A DNA stretch of 64,000 bases from Thermococcus piezophilus (GTDB lineage: Archaea > Methanobacteriota_B > Thermococci > Thermococcales > Thermococcaceae): contig NZ_CP015520.1 of assembly GCF_001647085.1 (NCBI RefSeq), forward strand, positions 868,001 to 932,000, written 5' to 3'. Shown here piece after piece: positions 54,830-62,959 of the stretch. Made by a program: the position numbers and the translations under genes. Numbering within the stretch: the first letter of the stretch is position 1; each line of letters starts with the position of its first letter. A model generated the notes under the pieces. The model saw only the letters and a program-made list of their open reading frames with translations, had not been told where the DNA came from and did not search any database.

Positions 54830-56746
54830 CTTTTTGCCAACGGCCGCGCCTACCAGGAACGTACCCACGAGGAGGGCTATTATTAACCCATCGCTCAGGC
54901 TCTTTGATGATCCACTTGGTGTGGTCGTTGGGGTGTTTGTCTCCGTCCCGGTAGGGATGACTATCTGTGGGATGTCCGTAGTGGTGTTGTCTTCTCCCAC
55001 GTTGACCGGTGCTGGCGTTGATGTGAGGAAAAGCTGCGCAGTTTCTCTAGCGTACTGGTAGAATATCATCGCAGTCTCGATGTCCGCGGAACTTCCGTTC
55101 TCCTCATAGCTCTCGGCAAACTCGTAGTAGGCTATCGCGAGTATTGGGGTTATTCCCTGGCTCTGGGCGAGGCCTATGGCGATTTTGGCGTCCTCTTTCA
55201 TGGTCTGGAGCTTGTCAAGGAGTATCGTCTGGTTGTCTATGCCGAGCGTGTCGAGGAACACCTCGGCCCTTACGCGGGCTTCCATCGCCGTGAAGAGAGC
55301 CGCCGAGTATTTTCCGTCCTCGTAGTACTGCTCCGCTTGGAGGATGCTTTGGGTGAGGTCGTTTCCTATGACCTCTCCATACATAGATTCGATGTAGGTA
55401 ACTATGAGGTTCGAGCTGTCGATGTAGTCCCTTGCTGTTGCCTTAACGACGTCCTTGCTTATGACGTCATTGCCCGCGAACCTCTCCCCGAGCTGGGCCC
55501 AGAACACGGCTGTCTTTGCCCTCTCATACGCAAAGGCGACATCCCCAACGGCGTTCCAGTAGTCGTCGCTGTAGTAGTACTTCCACGCCTCTTGGAGAAG
55601 GCCCTTGGCCTGCTCGACCCTCTCCTCGGCCGCCGCCACGGCCTGCAGCATGGTGATGCCCTTAATCGTGAGGTTTGACACAATCCTCTCGGAGCTGTTT
55701 ATCTGGGAATCTACCGTTTTCAGAATTCTTTCAACGTCATTGGGGCTGTTCACGTCTAAATACCAGTCCACGTGGCGGATTATTATCCTGGCCTGGAAGT
55801 CCTTGCTCAGGGTGGTGTAATAGCGGCCGTCGTCGAGGGCTTCCTTCGACTGGTTGAGTATTCCGGCCGCCTCGTTGAGGGCCTCCATAAGGGTGATGTA
55901 GGTTGCGTAGCTCACGTCGCTCTTCTTCAGCTTCTCGAGGGTCTGCTGATAGTAGGCGGTTGTGTTCTCGTAGTCCTTCACGGCATCGTCCCTGAGGAAC
56001 GATGTGTCTATCTTGACATAGGCAGGTGCTTGGGGCCTCGGTATCCTGTGGCCCGTGAAGTAGTAAACGGCGTCGTAGATGTCTTTGATTTCGATTACTT
56101 GGAGTCCCCAGCGCTCCTTCGCGTACTCGACGACGTCCACTTTCTTGGTTTGGGTGTTTATTTCAACTATCCCTCCTATCTCGTTTTGCTGGGTCTCCTG
56201 CACGTACTGAATCCTCTGTCCCTGCGGAATGAGGAATATCTCCGCCCCGACGTCGTGCGCCGCTGAGGCCTTCTCAAGGATTCCGCCGACGGGCCCTATG
56301 GTTCCGTCGGGATTTATCATTCCAGTCATCATGACCTTTGGATTAACCTTCCATCCTTCAAGAGCCGCTATGATTCCGACGGTCATTGTTCCGCCAGCTG
56401 ACGGTCCGCCTATGATTGGAGAATCGGCCTTTATCTGTATGAAAACGTCGTACTCGCTCATATCAACGCCGAGAACCTTTCCAGCTATCTGCGCCGCGAG
56501 CCTCGCACTGGCCTGCATGTCCACCTCTGCTAAGGGCCAGGTCTCGACGTAAACGTGTCCACTTCCGGGAGCCACCGTTATGACGAAGTCGGTGGCGACA
56601 CCGACGAGCTCGCCGGTTGCGGTTTTTGAAACCGCTGGCGCCTTGAGCATTACCGTGTGTCCCTCGCCGGGGCATTGGGCCGCTGTGAGGGGAACGAAAG
56701 GCAGAAGAAGCATGAGCATCAGCAGTGGTACCAAGGCCTTTCTCAT
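54824..56746 (-). CDS. Secreted Lon-like (S16) serine protease, membrane anchored
   Basis: A 640-residue protein. Signal peptide (ALVPLLMLMLLLPFVPLTAA), then an S16 domain at about residues 30-230. The catalytic Ser116 is in IIGGPSAGGTMT and Lys159 in GPVGGILEKASAA, the Ser-Lys dyad of Lon. A long helical region of about 330 residues follows, with a Thr/Pro-rich stalk and a C-terminal membrane helix (LIIALLVGTFLVGAAVG). No AAA+ domain. It probably processes proteins outside the membrane without ATP. ATG 56746 follows GGGGTGAG. Confidence 0.88.
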   Translation of the reverse strand: MRKALVPLLMLMLLLPFVPLTAAQCPGEGHTVMLKAPAVSKTATGELVGVATDFVITVAPGSGHVYVETWPLAEVDMQASARLAAQIAGKVLGVDMSEYDVFIQIKADSPIIGGPSAGGTMTVGIIAALEGWKVNPKVMMTGMINPDGTIGPVGGILEKASAAHDVGAEIFLIPQGQRIQYVQETQQNEIGGIVEINTQTKKVDVVEYAKERWGLQVIEIKDIYDAVYYFTGHRIPRPQAPAYVKIDTSFLRDDAVKDYENTTAYYQQTLEKLKKSDVSYATYITLMEALNEAAGILNQSKEALDDGRYYTTLSKDFQARIIIRHVDWYLDVNSPNDVERILKTVDSQINSSERIVSNLTIKGITMLQAVAAAEERVEQAKGLLQEAWKYYYSDDYWNAVGDVAFAYERAKTAVFWAQLGERFAGNDVISKDVVKATARDYIDSSNLIVTYIESMYGEVIGNDLTQSILQAEQYYEDGKYSAALFTAMEARVRAEVFLDTLGIDNQTILLDKLQTMKEDAKIAIGLAQSQGITPILAIAYYEFAESYEENGSSADIETAMIFYQYARETAQLFLTSTPAPVNVGEDNTTTDIPQIVIPTGTETNTPTTTPSGSSKSLSDGLIIALLVGTFLVGAAVGKKL

Positions 56747-56862
56747 TTTCTCACCCCGATTTTTAGCTCGATAAGGAATAATAAAGCGTTTGTGGTTCAA
56801 CTCTCTAAAACTCGAGGGCAAAAGCTTAAATTTCCTCTTTATCCGATAAAACCCTGGGGATA

Positions 56863-57411
56863 ATGATGGGTGTCTTCAACAAACTGGTTACGAGGAAGTT
56901 CAGGAACATCGCCGGTGACAGATACGACGAGATACTGAAGCGCTATCGGGAGTTCCTTCTTCTCCCAGATGAGTTTGTTCTTCCTGAGATACATTTGATT
57001 TTGATTCCGATAGACCGCTTCGCCCACGAGATTCCTTCCGAGCTTTACGAGACGCTGGAGGCTTACTCTGGAGCCTCGGTTATGCTCGTCTACGTCTCCG
57101 AGAGCATGGCATTCAGAATGATAGAGCAGACCCTCGGAAGGGATGAGGCGGAGAAGCTGAAGGCCGCCGAGAGGGAGCTGGGAGAAAGGGTCCTTGTCGA
57201 GATAGCGTCCAGCTTGGAGGACATCGGCCTGAGGGTTACTAAAAGGCACCTCTTTGGGAACAAGAGTGACAACGTGATTAAGCTCGCCGAGAATTTTGAC
57301 CTCCTCGTGATTTCGAGGGGCTACGGCTCGGAGATAACTAAGATGTCCCCCATGAGTCCCCTCGTCCTTAGGATAGTCCAGCACGTGGTTAAGCCGACGA
57401 TAGTCTATTAG
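56863..57411 (+). CDS. Universal stress protein-like, first of a transporter operon
   Basis: A 182-residue Usp-fold protein (PEIHLILIPIDRFAHEIPSE; ASVMLVYVSESMAFRMIEQT; LAENFDLLVISRGYGSE). The nucleotide loop lacks the canonical G-x2-G-x9-G pattern. Its stop is nine bases before the transporter start, and another Usp follows the transporter. A regulatory role in transport is an inference. Confidence 0.8.
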   Translation: MMGVFNKLVTRKFRNIAGDRYDEILKRYREFLLLPDEFVLPEIHLILIPIDRFAHEIPSELYETLEAYSGASVMLVYVSESMAFRMIEQTLGRDEAEKLKAAERELGERVLVEIASSLEDIGLRVTKRHLFGNKSDNVIKLAENFDLLVISRGYGSEITKMSPMSPLVLRIVQHVVKPTIVY

Positions 57412-57420
57412 GTGGTGCAC

Positions 57421-58698
57421 ATGGAGCAGGTAGTCATAGCGGTTGCAGTGTTCCTCTTTACTTACGCCCTCATAATCAGTGAAAGGGTTCACAGAACGGT
57501 CGCGGCCCTCTTTGGGGCATCGGTAGTCCTCTTCCTTGGCATCGTTCCATGGGAAAGGATGCCGGAGTACCTCGACCTTGGAACGCTCCTCCTTCTTGTA
57601 GGCATGATGATAATAGTCAACACTGCCAAGGAGAGCGGCCTCTTCGAGTATATAGCGATAAAAACGGCCAAGTTCGCAAAGGGCAGTCCCATGAAGGTTC
57701 TAATTCTGTTCTCGATTGTTACCGCCCTCGTCAGCTCCGTTCTTGATAACGTCACGACTGTTCTCCTCTTAACTCCGATGCTGCTCTACATAACCCGCCT
57801 CATGGACGTTAATCCCGTTCCTTTTCTCTTGGCGGAGATATTTGCATCGAACATCGGCGGAACGGCGACCCTGATAGGGGACCCCCCCAACATAATGATA
57901 GGCTCGGCAGCGGGGCTTAGCTTTACAGAGTTCCTCATCAACATGGGCATCATAGCGACCATTGACCTAGTCGCGGCCCTGGGGATAATCTACCTCGCCT
58001 ACAGGGGGACTATAAAGACGAGCAAAGCTAAAAGGGAGAGAATCCTCTTGACGATTGAGAGGCTCAGGGAGGACGAGGCAATTAAAGACTACTTCCTCTT
58101 CAGGAAGTCATTGATCATTATAATCGGCGTTGTCCTGCTCTTCTTCGTCCATGATAGGCTGGGGATTCCGCCGGCGGTGGTTGCCCTCTCCGGGGCCTCG
58201 GTTCTTCTCATGTGGAGCAGGATAGAGCCGACTAGGATACTCGAAAAAATCGAGTGGACGGCGATATTCTTCTTCATGGGCCTCTTCATCATAGTGGGCT
58301 CCCTCGTCGAGACTGGCGTCATAGACGACGTCGCCAAGTGGCTTTTGGGATACGTCTATACCACTGGCCAGGCGCTGGTGATGATAACGTGGTTTTCGGC
58401 CATAGCTTCCGCCATAGTCGACAACATTCCCTTGACGGCGGCAATGATACCGCTTATAAAGTCGATGGGCTCCTCAATGAACGTCTACCCTCTCTGGTGG
58501 GCCCTAAGCCTGGGAGCCTGCCTCGGCGGCAATGGAACGGCGATTGGAGCATCTGCCAACATAGTTGTCCTGGGAATAGCCTCCCGCGAGGGGGTGGAGA
58601 TAACCTTCATAGACTTCCTCAAGATAGGCCTCGTCATAATGTTCACGACGGTCGCCTTGGGTATGGGAATTCTTTGGATAAGGTACGTTGGGGTGTGA
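57421..58698 (+). CDS. ArsB/NhaD family ion transporter
   Basis: A 425-residue ion-transporter-superfamily protein with about eleven helices. The signatures SSVLDNVTTVLLLTPMLLY and SNIGGTATLIGDPPNIMIGS recur in the second half as SAIVDNIPLTAAMIPLIKS and ACLGGNGTAIGASANIVVLG. Substrate could be sodium/proton exchange or an oxyanion. ATG 57421 follows TAGGTGGTG. Sandwiched between two Usp genes. Confidence 0.87.
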   Translation: MEQVVIAVAVFLFTYALIISERVHRTVAALFGASVVLFLGIVPWERMPEYLDLGTLLLLVGMMIIVNTAKESGLFEYIAIKTAKFAKGSPMKVLILFSIVTALVSSVLDNVTTVLLLTPMLLYITRLMDVNPVPFLLAEIFASNIGGTATLIGDPPNIMIGSAAGLSFTEFLINMGIIATIDLVAALGIIYLAYRGTIKTSKAKRERILLTIERLREDEAIKDYFLFRKSLIIIIGVVLLFFVHDRLGIPPAVVALSGASVLLMWSRIEPTRILEKIEWTAIFFFMGLFIIVGSLVETGVIDDVAKWLLGYVYTTGQALVMITWFSAIASAIVDNIPLTAAMIPLIKSMGSSMNVYPLWWALSLGACLGGNGTAIGASANIVVLGIASREGVEITFIDFLKIGLVIMFTTVALGMGILWIRYVGV

Positions 58699-58702
58699 GA
58701 CA

Positions 58703-59152
58703 ATGAAGATCCTCGTGCTCGTCGACGGTTCGAAGTGGAGCCAAAAAGCGGCGCTCCACGCCATAGCGATAGCCAAAAAGAAAAGGGGCAAGGTTACGCT
58801 CTTCTCCGTTCTCGACAGAAGAGAAGCCAGGGCCCTCGCCTTCAACATGGGTATGATAAGCCAGGACTTGAGGAACGTTCAGAAGTTTGAAGAGGAAATC
58901 TGGGAGGAGATGAAGAGAAGTATAAGGGACATAATGACAAATCTCCTCGAGCTCTGCCAGCAGGAGGGCGTTAACTGCTCCATAAGAATAGTCGAGGGCG
59001 AAGCTAAGGGCAAGATACTGGAGGAGGCCAATAGTGGGAAGTACAGCCTTGTGGTCATGGGCGCCTATGGAAGGAGCGGAAAAACAAGGATAGGAAGCCT
59101 TTTGGAGGAGGTGGCTGGCTCTATAAATCCCCCTGTTATGGTAGTCCGCTAG
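58703..59152 (+). CDS. Universal stress protein, last of the transporter operon
   Basis: A 149-residue UspA domain (KILVLVDGSKWSQKAALHAI) with an ATP-type loop VVMGAYGRSGKTRIGSLLEE. ATG 58703 follows GGGGTGTGAG, with GTG-TGA of the upstream gene inside it. Paired with the non-canonical Usp at 56863, it suggests a heteromeric ATP-sensing control of the transporter. Confidence 0.87.
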   Translation: MKILVLVDGSKWSQKAALHAIAIAKKKRGKVTLFSVLDRREARALAFNMGMISQDLRNVQKFEEEIWEEMKRSIRDIMTNLLELCQQEGVNCSIRIVEGEAKGKILEEANSGKYSLVVMGAYGRSGKTRIGSLLEEVAGSINPPVMVVR

Positions 59153-59403
59153 CGCCTCCAGAGGGCCAGCACAAAGAGGAAGAGCACCGCCACCTCCAGT
59201 ATCCCTACTATCACGCTCATGTCCCTCCCCACCCAAGCGGCTAAGTGAAGGGTTTCAAGGGTCTTCTTTATCGCCAGCAGGAAGAAGGCGATTATAAGGT
59301 ATAGAGCAGCGTGCAAATGGCTCTTTTTGTAGGCTATGAGCGACACTCCCGCTAGTGCAAGGGCAAGGGCTATCCCGATAACGGCAAGGGCCATCTCAAT
59401 CAT
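59149..59403 (-). CDS. Small membrane protein next to a winged-helix regulator
   Basis: An 84-residue protein with three hydrophobic segments (EMALAVIGIALALALAGVSL; HAALYLIIAFFLLAI; VGILEVAVLFLFVLALW). ATG 59403 follows GGTGATAAAA and overlaps the end of the regulator gene by eight bases. No family. Co-transcription with the regulator suggests a linked role such as membrane signalling. Confidence 0.65.
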   Translation of the reverse strand: MIEMALAVIGIALALALAGVSLIAYKKSHLHAALYLIIAFFLLAIKKTLETLHLAAWVGRDMSVIVGILEVAVLFLFVLALWRR

Positions 59404-59908
59404 TTTTATCACCCACGCTCGTGAGCAGGTCTATCAGGTTGTCGGCGAGCTTCTCCCACAGGCTAGGGCGGTAGTCTCTTATCACCCTCGCCATCACGGA
59501 TGGGTTGTATGAAAGCGTGTATGTCACGTTTTTCCCCTCTTTTCGAGCGCTCACTATTCTAAGCTTTACCAGCTCATCCATGTGGTAGCTCACCGTCGGC
59601 TGGCTGAGCCTAAGCCTCTTCGCTATCTCGCTCTGCCCCTTCGGTCCCTTCATGAGGAGCAGCAGGATTTTCCTTCGCGTTTCCGTTGAGATGGCTATGA
59701 TGAGCTTCTCGTACTCCTTCTTGAACCCTTTGGGGAATATATAGCGCTTCTTGCCTATCTTCCTTGAAAACACCTTGCCTTCCTTCTCCAGCCTGTGGAG
59801 GTGGTATTGAAGGTCGCCTATGCCAACCCCCAGCTCCCTCGCCAGCTCCCTGAAGGTTACGCCGGGTCTGTTCTCAATGTATTGGAGGATTTCATTACGA
59901 CGCTCCAT
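59396..59908 (-). CDS. Tandem winged-helix transcriptional regulator (ArsR-like)
   Basis: About 170 residues with two winged-helix units. The N-terminal one is NEILQYIENRPGVTFRELAR to DLQYHLHRLEKEGKVFSRKI. The second, ArsR-like, is STETRRKILLLLMKGPKGQS to LRLSQPTVSYHMDELVKLRI. No Cys metal site is seen, so the effector is unknown. ATG 59908 is preferred over 59917; the leader is short. Divergent from tldD. Confidence 0.83.
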   Translation of the reverse strand: MERRNEILQYIENRPGVTFRELARELGVGIGDLQYHLHRLEKEGKVFSRKIGKKRYIFPKGFKKEYEKLIIAISTETRRKILLLLMKGPKGQSEIAKRLRLSQPTVSYHMDELVKLRIVSARKEGKNVTYTLSYNPSVMARVIRDYRPSLWEKLADNLIDLLTSVGDKND

Positions 59909-59989
59909 ACCCAACACTTAAACCGTTGTGGTTCATCCGTCTATGGGAATCCATATAAAGACAACCTTTTTATGTCCTGCGGTGAAAGC

Positions 59990-61351
59990 ATGGAGAGGCT
60001 GGTGAGAGTAGCGGAGGAACTGGCGAGACGTTACCGTATATTATATTATGAAATTAGGATAACCAAGGTGAGCGCTTCCCACTTAACCATGCAGAACGGT
60101 CAGCTTGAGGAGCTTTCTGTTAACACAGAGATTGGGATAGGTGTGAGAGCATTCAATGGTGCGTGGGGCTTCTCCTCAGCCAACGACATGGGGAGGGCTG
60201 AAAAGGCCATCGAAACGGCAATGAAAATAGCCAAGCTCTCCAGGGGTGACTCCAGGATTTACCTCGATGATCCGACAAATGATAGGGCCGAGCTTCCAAT
60301 GAAGCGTTCGTTCCTTGACATGGACATAGAGGACAAGCTCGCCCTCGTTAAGGAGGTTGATTCACTCCTCAGGGGCAGTTCCATCTCCAACAGGAGCGTT
60401 TCCTACGGCGATGGGGTTAAGGAGCAGCTCTACTTCAACTCGCTCGGGAGCGAGATAGAGACGGTCGTTCCGAGGATAAGGCTGAGCTTTTCAGTCACCG
60501 CCAAAGGTGGCGGCGACATGCAGATCTACTGGAAGAGCTTTGGGGGAACTGCTGGCTGGGAGCTCCTGGAGGGGGTTGATTTAACCCACTGGACGGCATT
60601 CGCCCGCGAGAAGGCCCTCTTACTGCTCGAGGCGAAGTCCCCTCCCTCGGGTGAGTTCGACGTGATAATGGATCCCGAGCTCACTGGGGTTTTCATCCAC
60701 GAGGCCCTCGGTCATGCCGCTGAGGCCGATTCAGTGAAGACGGGTGAGAGCATACTCGCTGGAAAGCTCGGCGAAAGGATAGCCGTTGAAGAACTGACAG
60801 TTGTAGATGACCCCACTCTGCCGGGCAAGTTCGGCTCTTACATCTATGACGACGAGGGAATAAAGGCGAGACGCGTTGAGATAATAAAGGACGGTGTTCT
60901 GGTCAATTATCTAACCGACAGGGAGACAGCTGCGCTTCTGAATTTGAAGCCGAACGGCCACGGAAGAGCTCAAAGTTACAACTACCAGCCCCTCGTGAGG
61001 ATGGGCAACACCTACGTCGAGCCTGGAGACTGGTCGTTTGAGGAGATGCTCGCGGAGGTTAAAAGGGGCCTCTATGTGATAGGCGACAAGGGCGGAGAGG
61101 TCGACACAGCCAACGGCACCTTCACCTTCGGGGCGAAGGAGGGCTACATCATCGAGAATGGCGAGATAAAGGAGCAGGTGAAGGACGTTGCGCTGTCAGG
61201 CAAAATCCTCGATGTGCTGAGGAGCATCAGAGCCATCGGAAAAGACCTCACCATCGAGTTCCCAGGGTACTGCGGAAAGGGCCAGTGGGTTCCCGTCGAT
61301 GATGGCGGGCCTCACGTCCTCACAAGGGCGGTAGTGGGGGGATTGCTGTGA
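59990..61351 (+). CDS. tldD: TldD metalloprotease subunit
   Basis: A 453-residue TldD. The zinc motif HEALGHAAEADS lies in GVFIHEALGHAAEAD near residue 240, and a later Cys-rich segment is GYCGKGQWVPVDDGGPH. It forms a heterodimeric protease with TldE that trims unfolded peptides. ATG 59990 follows GGTGAAAG. TATA element catataaag near 59952-59960. It overlaps tldE by four bases. Confidence 0.93.
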   Translation: MERLVRVAEELARRYRILYYEIRITKVSASHLTMQNGQLEELSVNTEIGIGVRAFNGAWGFSSANDMGRAEKAIETAMKIAKLSRGDSRIYLDDPTNDRAELPMKRSFLDMDIEDKLALVKEVDSLLRGSSISNRSVSYGDGVKEQLYFNSLGSEIETVVPRIRLSFSVTAKGGGDMQIYWKSFGGTAGWELLEGVDLTHWTAFAREKALLLLEAKSPPSGEFDVIMDPELTGVFIHEALGHAAEADSVKTGESILAGKLGERIAVEELTVVDDPTLPGKFGSYIYDDEGIKARRVEIIKDGVLVNYLTDRETAALLNLKPNGHGRAQSYNYQPLVRMGNTYVEPGDWSFEEMLAEVKRGLYVIGDKGGEVDTANGTFTFGAKEGYIIENGEIKEQVKDVALSGKILDVLRSIRAIGKDLTIEFPGYCGKGQWVPVDDGGPHVLTRAVVGGLL

Positions 61352-62643
61352 TTGAGAGGCTCATCGGAATCCTCGAGAGGGAAAACGTCGAGTGGGAGCT
61401 CTACTGGGAGAAGAGCAGGAATGGCTCCTTCCGAATAGAGAACGAGAGGCTGGAGCGTTCTCAGAGGAAGTTCCAATCTGGAATAGGTCTCAGGGTTGGC
61501 TACAGAGGGAAGCTCGGCTTCTCCTACATAACGGGCCTCAACCATGATAAAGAGACGCTGGAGGAGTTCGCGAAGAGGACGGTAAAGCTGGCCAAAGTCA
61601 GTGAAGTTCCCTTTAGGGGGTTCCCCTCGGAGAAATCTCCCGCCAAGGTTAAGGGTCTCTACGACAAACGTATAGATGATATTCCCTTCGAGGATGCCCA
61701 TGCGATTGCGAGGGATTTCGCGGAGAAGATAGCTGAGCTTAAGGCTGGACGGAAGAAGTACACGCTTTCCGGTAGCCTCGCGTTTGGTGTGAACTTCTAC
61801 GGGATAGCGAACTCAAACGGGATTTTTCTCGAGGACAGGAGCACGGGAATGAGCGTGAGCACCTACGCCGTGAAGAAGGGGACAAAAACCGGAAGCGGCT
61901 CCTACTACCAGTCCTACAGGTCTCTCCAGCCCTTTGAGGAGCTTGAAGTGGCGGTTGAGAAGGCAGTCGAAGAGGCGCACATGAATTATATGGCGGAAAA
62001 GTTACCTCCCTATAAGGGTGAACTTCTCCTTGAACCCCAGGCTTTTAGAGCCATTGTGGGGATTTTCCTGGAGAATCTCTTTGGCGACAACGTCTACCAC
62101 GGCCGCTCCCGCTTTACTAAGATTGGAGAGAAAGTTTCAAGTGAAGAATTGACCCTAATCGATGACGCGACCGTCGATGGTGGTGTCGGCAGCTACCCCT
62201 TCGACGGTGAGGGAAACCCTGGAAAGAAAACCGTCCTCGTGGAGAGGGGCACGTTGAAGGGCTTCCTGCTGGACGAGACGTATGCCAGACTTCTGGGAAT
62301 TGAGAGCACGGGCAACGCGGTGAGGGACTTCAGGACGGTGCCCCACGTCGGGACGAGCAACGTCGTGGTTGAACCTGGAGAGGAGAGCCTCGACGACTTC
62401 GAGGGAGTTGTCGTCAAAAAGGTCTTTGGCGAGCACACGGCGAACCCGATAAGCGGCGATTTCTCTCTCACGGTTGAGCTGGGTTACGTAGTAAAGGACG
62501 GCGATGTCAGGCCCTTCAAGGATAACATGCTCGTAGGCAACGTCTTCGAGCTGTTCAACTTGGTGGTGGCCGTTGGAAAGGAATTTGAGAGAGTTGGCTC
62601 ATTCTACTCCCCGAGAATTCTGGGAATTGGCAAAATAGTGTAA
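61348..62643 (+). CDS. tldE: TldE (PmbA) protease subunit
   Basis: A 431-residue TldE partner (NENVEW-type N-terminus; TLSGSLAFGVNFYGIANSNG; GNAVRDFRTVPHVGTSNVVV). As in the family, it lacks the HExxxH site and contributes structure. GTG 61348 overlaps the tldD stop (GTGA). Confidence 0.93.
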   Translation: MIERLIGILERENVEWELYWEKSRNGSFRIENERLERSQRKFQSGIGLRVGYRGKLGFSYITGLNHDKETLEEFAKRTVKLAKVSEVPFRGFPSEKSPAKVKGLYDKRIDDIPFEDAHAIARDFAEKIAELKAGRKKYTLSGSLAFGVNFYGIANSNGIFLEDRSTGMSVSTYAVKKGTKTGSGSYYQSYRSLQPFEELEVAVEKAVEEAHMNYMAEKLPPYKGELLLEPQAFRAIVGIFLENLFGDNVYHGRSRFTKIGEKVSSEELTLIDDATVDGGVGSYPFDGEGNPGKKTVLVERGTLKGFLLDETYARLLGIESTGNAVRDFRTVPHVGTSNVVVEPGEESLDDFEGVVVKKVFGEHTANPISGDFSLTVELGYVVKDGDVRPFKDNMLVGNVFELFNLVVAVGKEFERVGSFYSPRILGIGKIV

Positions 62644-62649
62644 AGTTTC

Positions 62650-62930
62650 CTAACCCTTGAAAGAAGGGAGGCCATCAGGCTTATCCGTAATGTCTCAACG
62701 TTCGTAGGAAAAAGAGCCTTATTGCCCCGTACTTCATGAACAGGGATGTGATGGAGGAGTACGTTCCGGAGCTTTTGAGCCTTCTAGAGGAGGTATCGAG
62801 TACGTCCTCCGCCGGGATGTGGGAGAGGACAAGTATTGGCTCAGGGTTGTCAAGTCGGTCAGTAGTGATATCCTGGGTTCAAACGCCTCATTGCGCTTCC
62901 GGGGCGTAGCGGGATGTGAACCTTTTTAAT
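62650..62930 (+). pseudogene. Relic of a small unknown gene
   Basis: This spacer after tldE contains protein-like pieces in different frames: REAIRLIRNVSTFVGKR, then IAPYFMNRDVMEEYVPELL, then GIEYVLRRDVGEDKYWLRVV ending in a stop near 62928. Two shifts are needed to join them. No start codon with a ribosome binding site is evident. Unknown family, probably a dead gene of about 90 residues. Confidence 0.45.
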
Positions 62931-62959
62931 TGCCTCTCTTCTTATCACTTCTGGTGATA
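62921..62959 (+). promoter_or_regulatory. Amylase promoter with a perfect TGM (Tgr site)
   Basis: The TATA box tttttaat (62923-62930) is followed by TATCAC-TTCTG-GTGATA at 62943-62959, a perfect 12/12 match to the Thermococcales Glycolytic Motif. The last base of the TGM is the A of the first ATG (62959). TGM downstream of TATA implies repression by Tgr when malto-oligosaccharides are absent. Confidence 0.8.
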
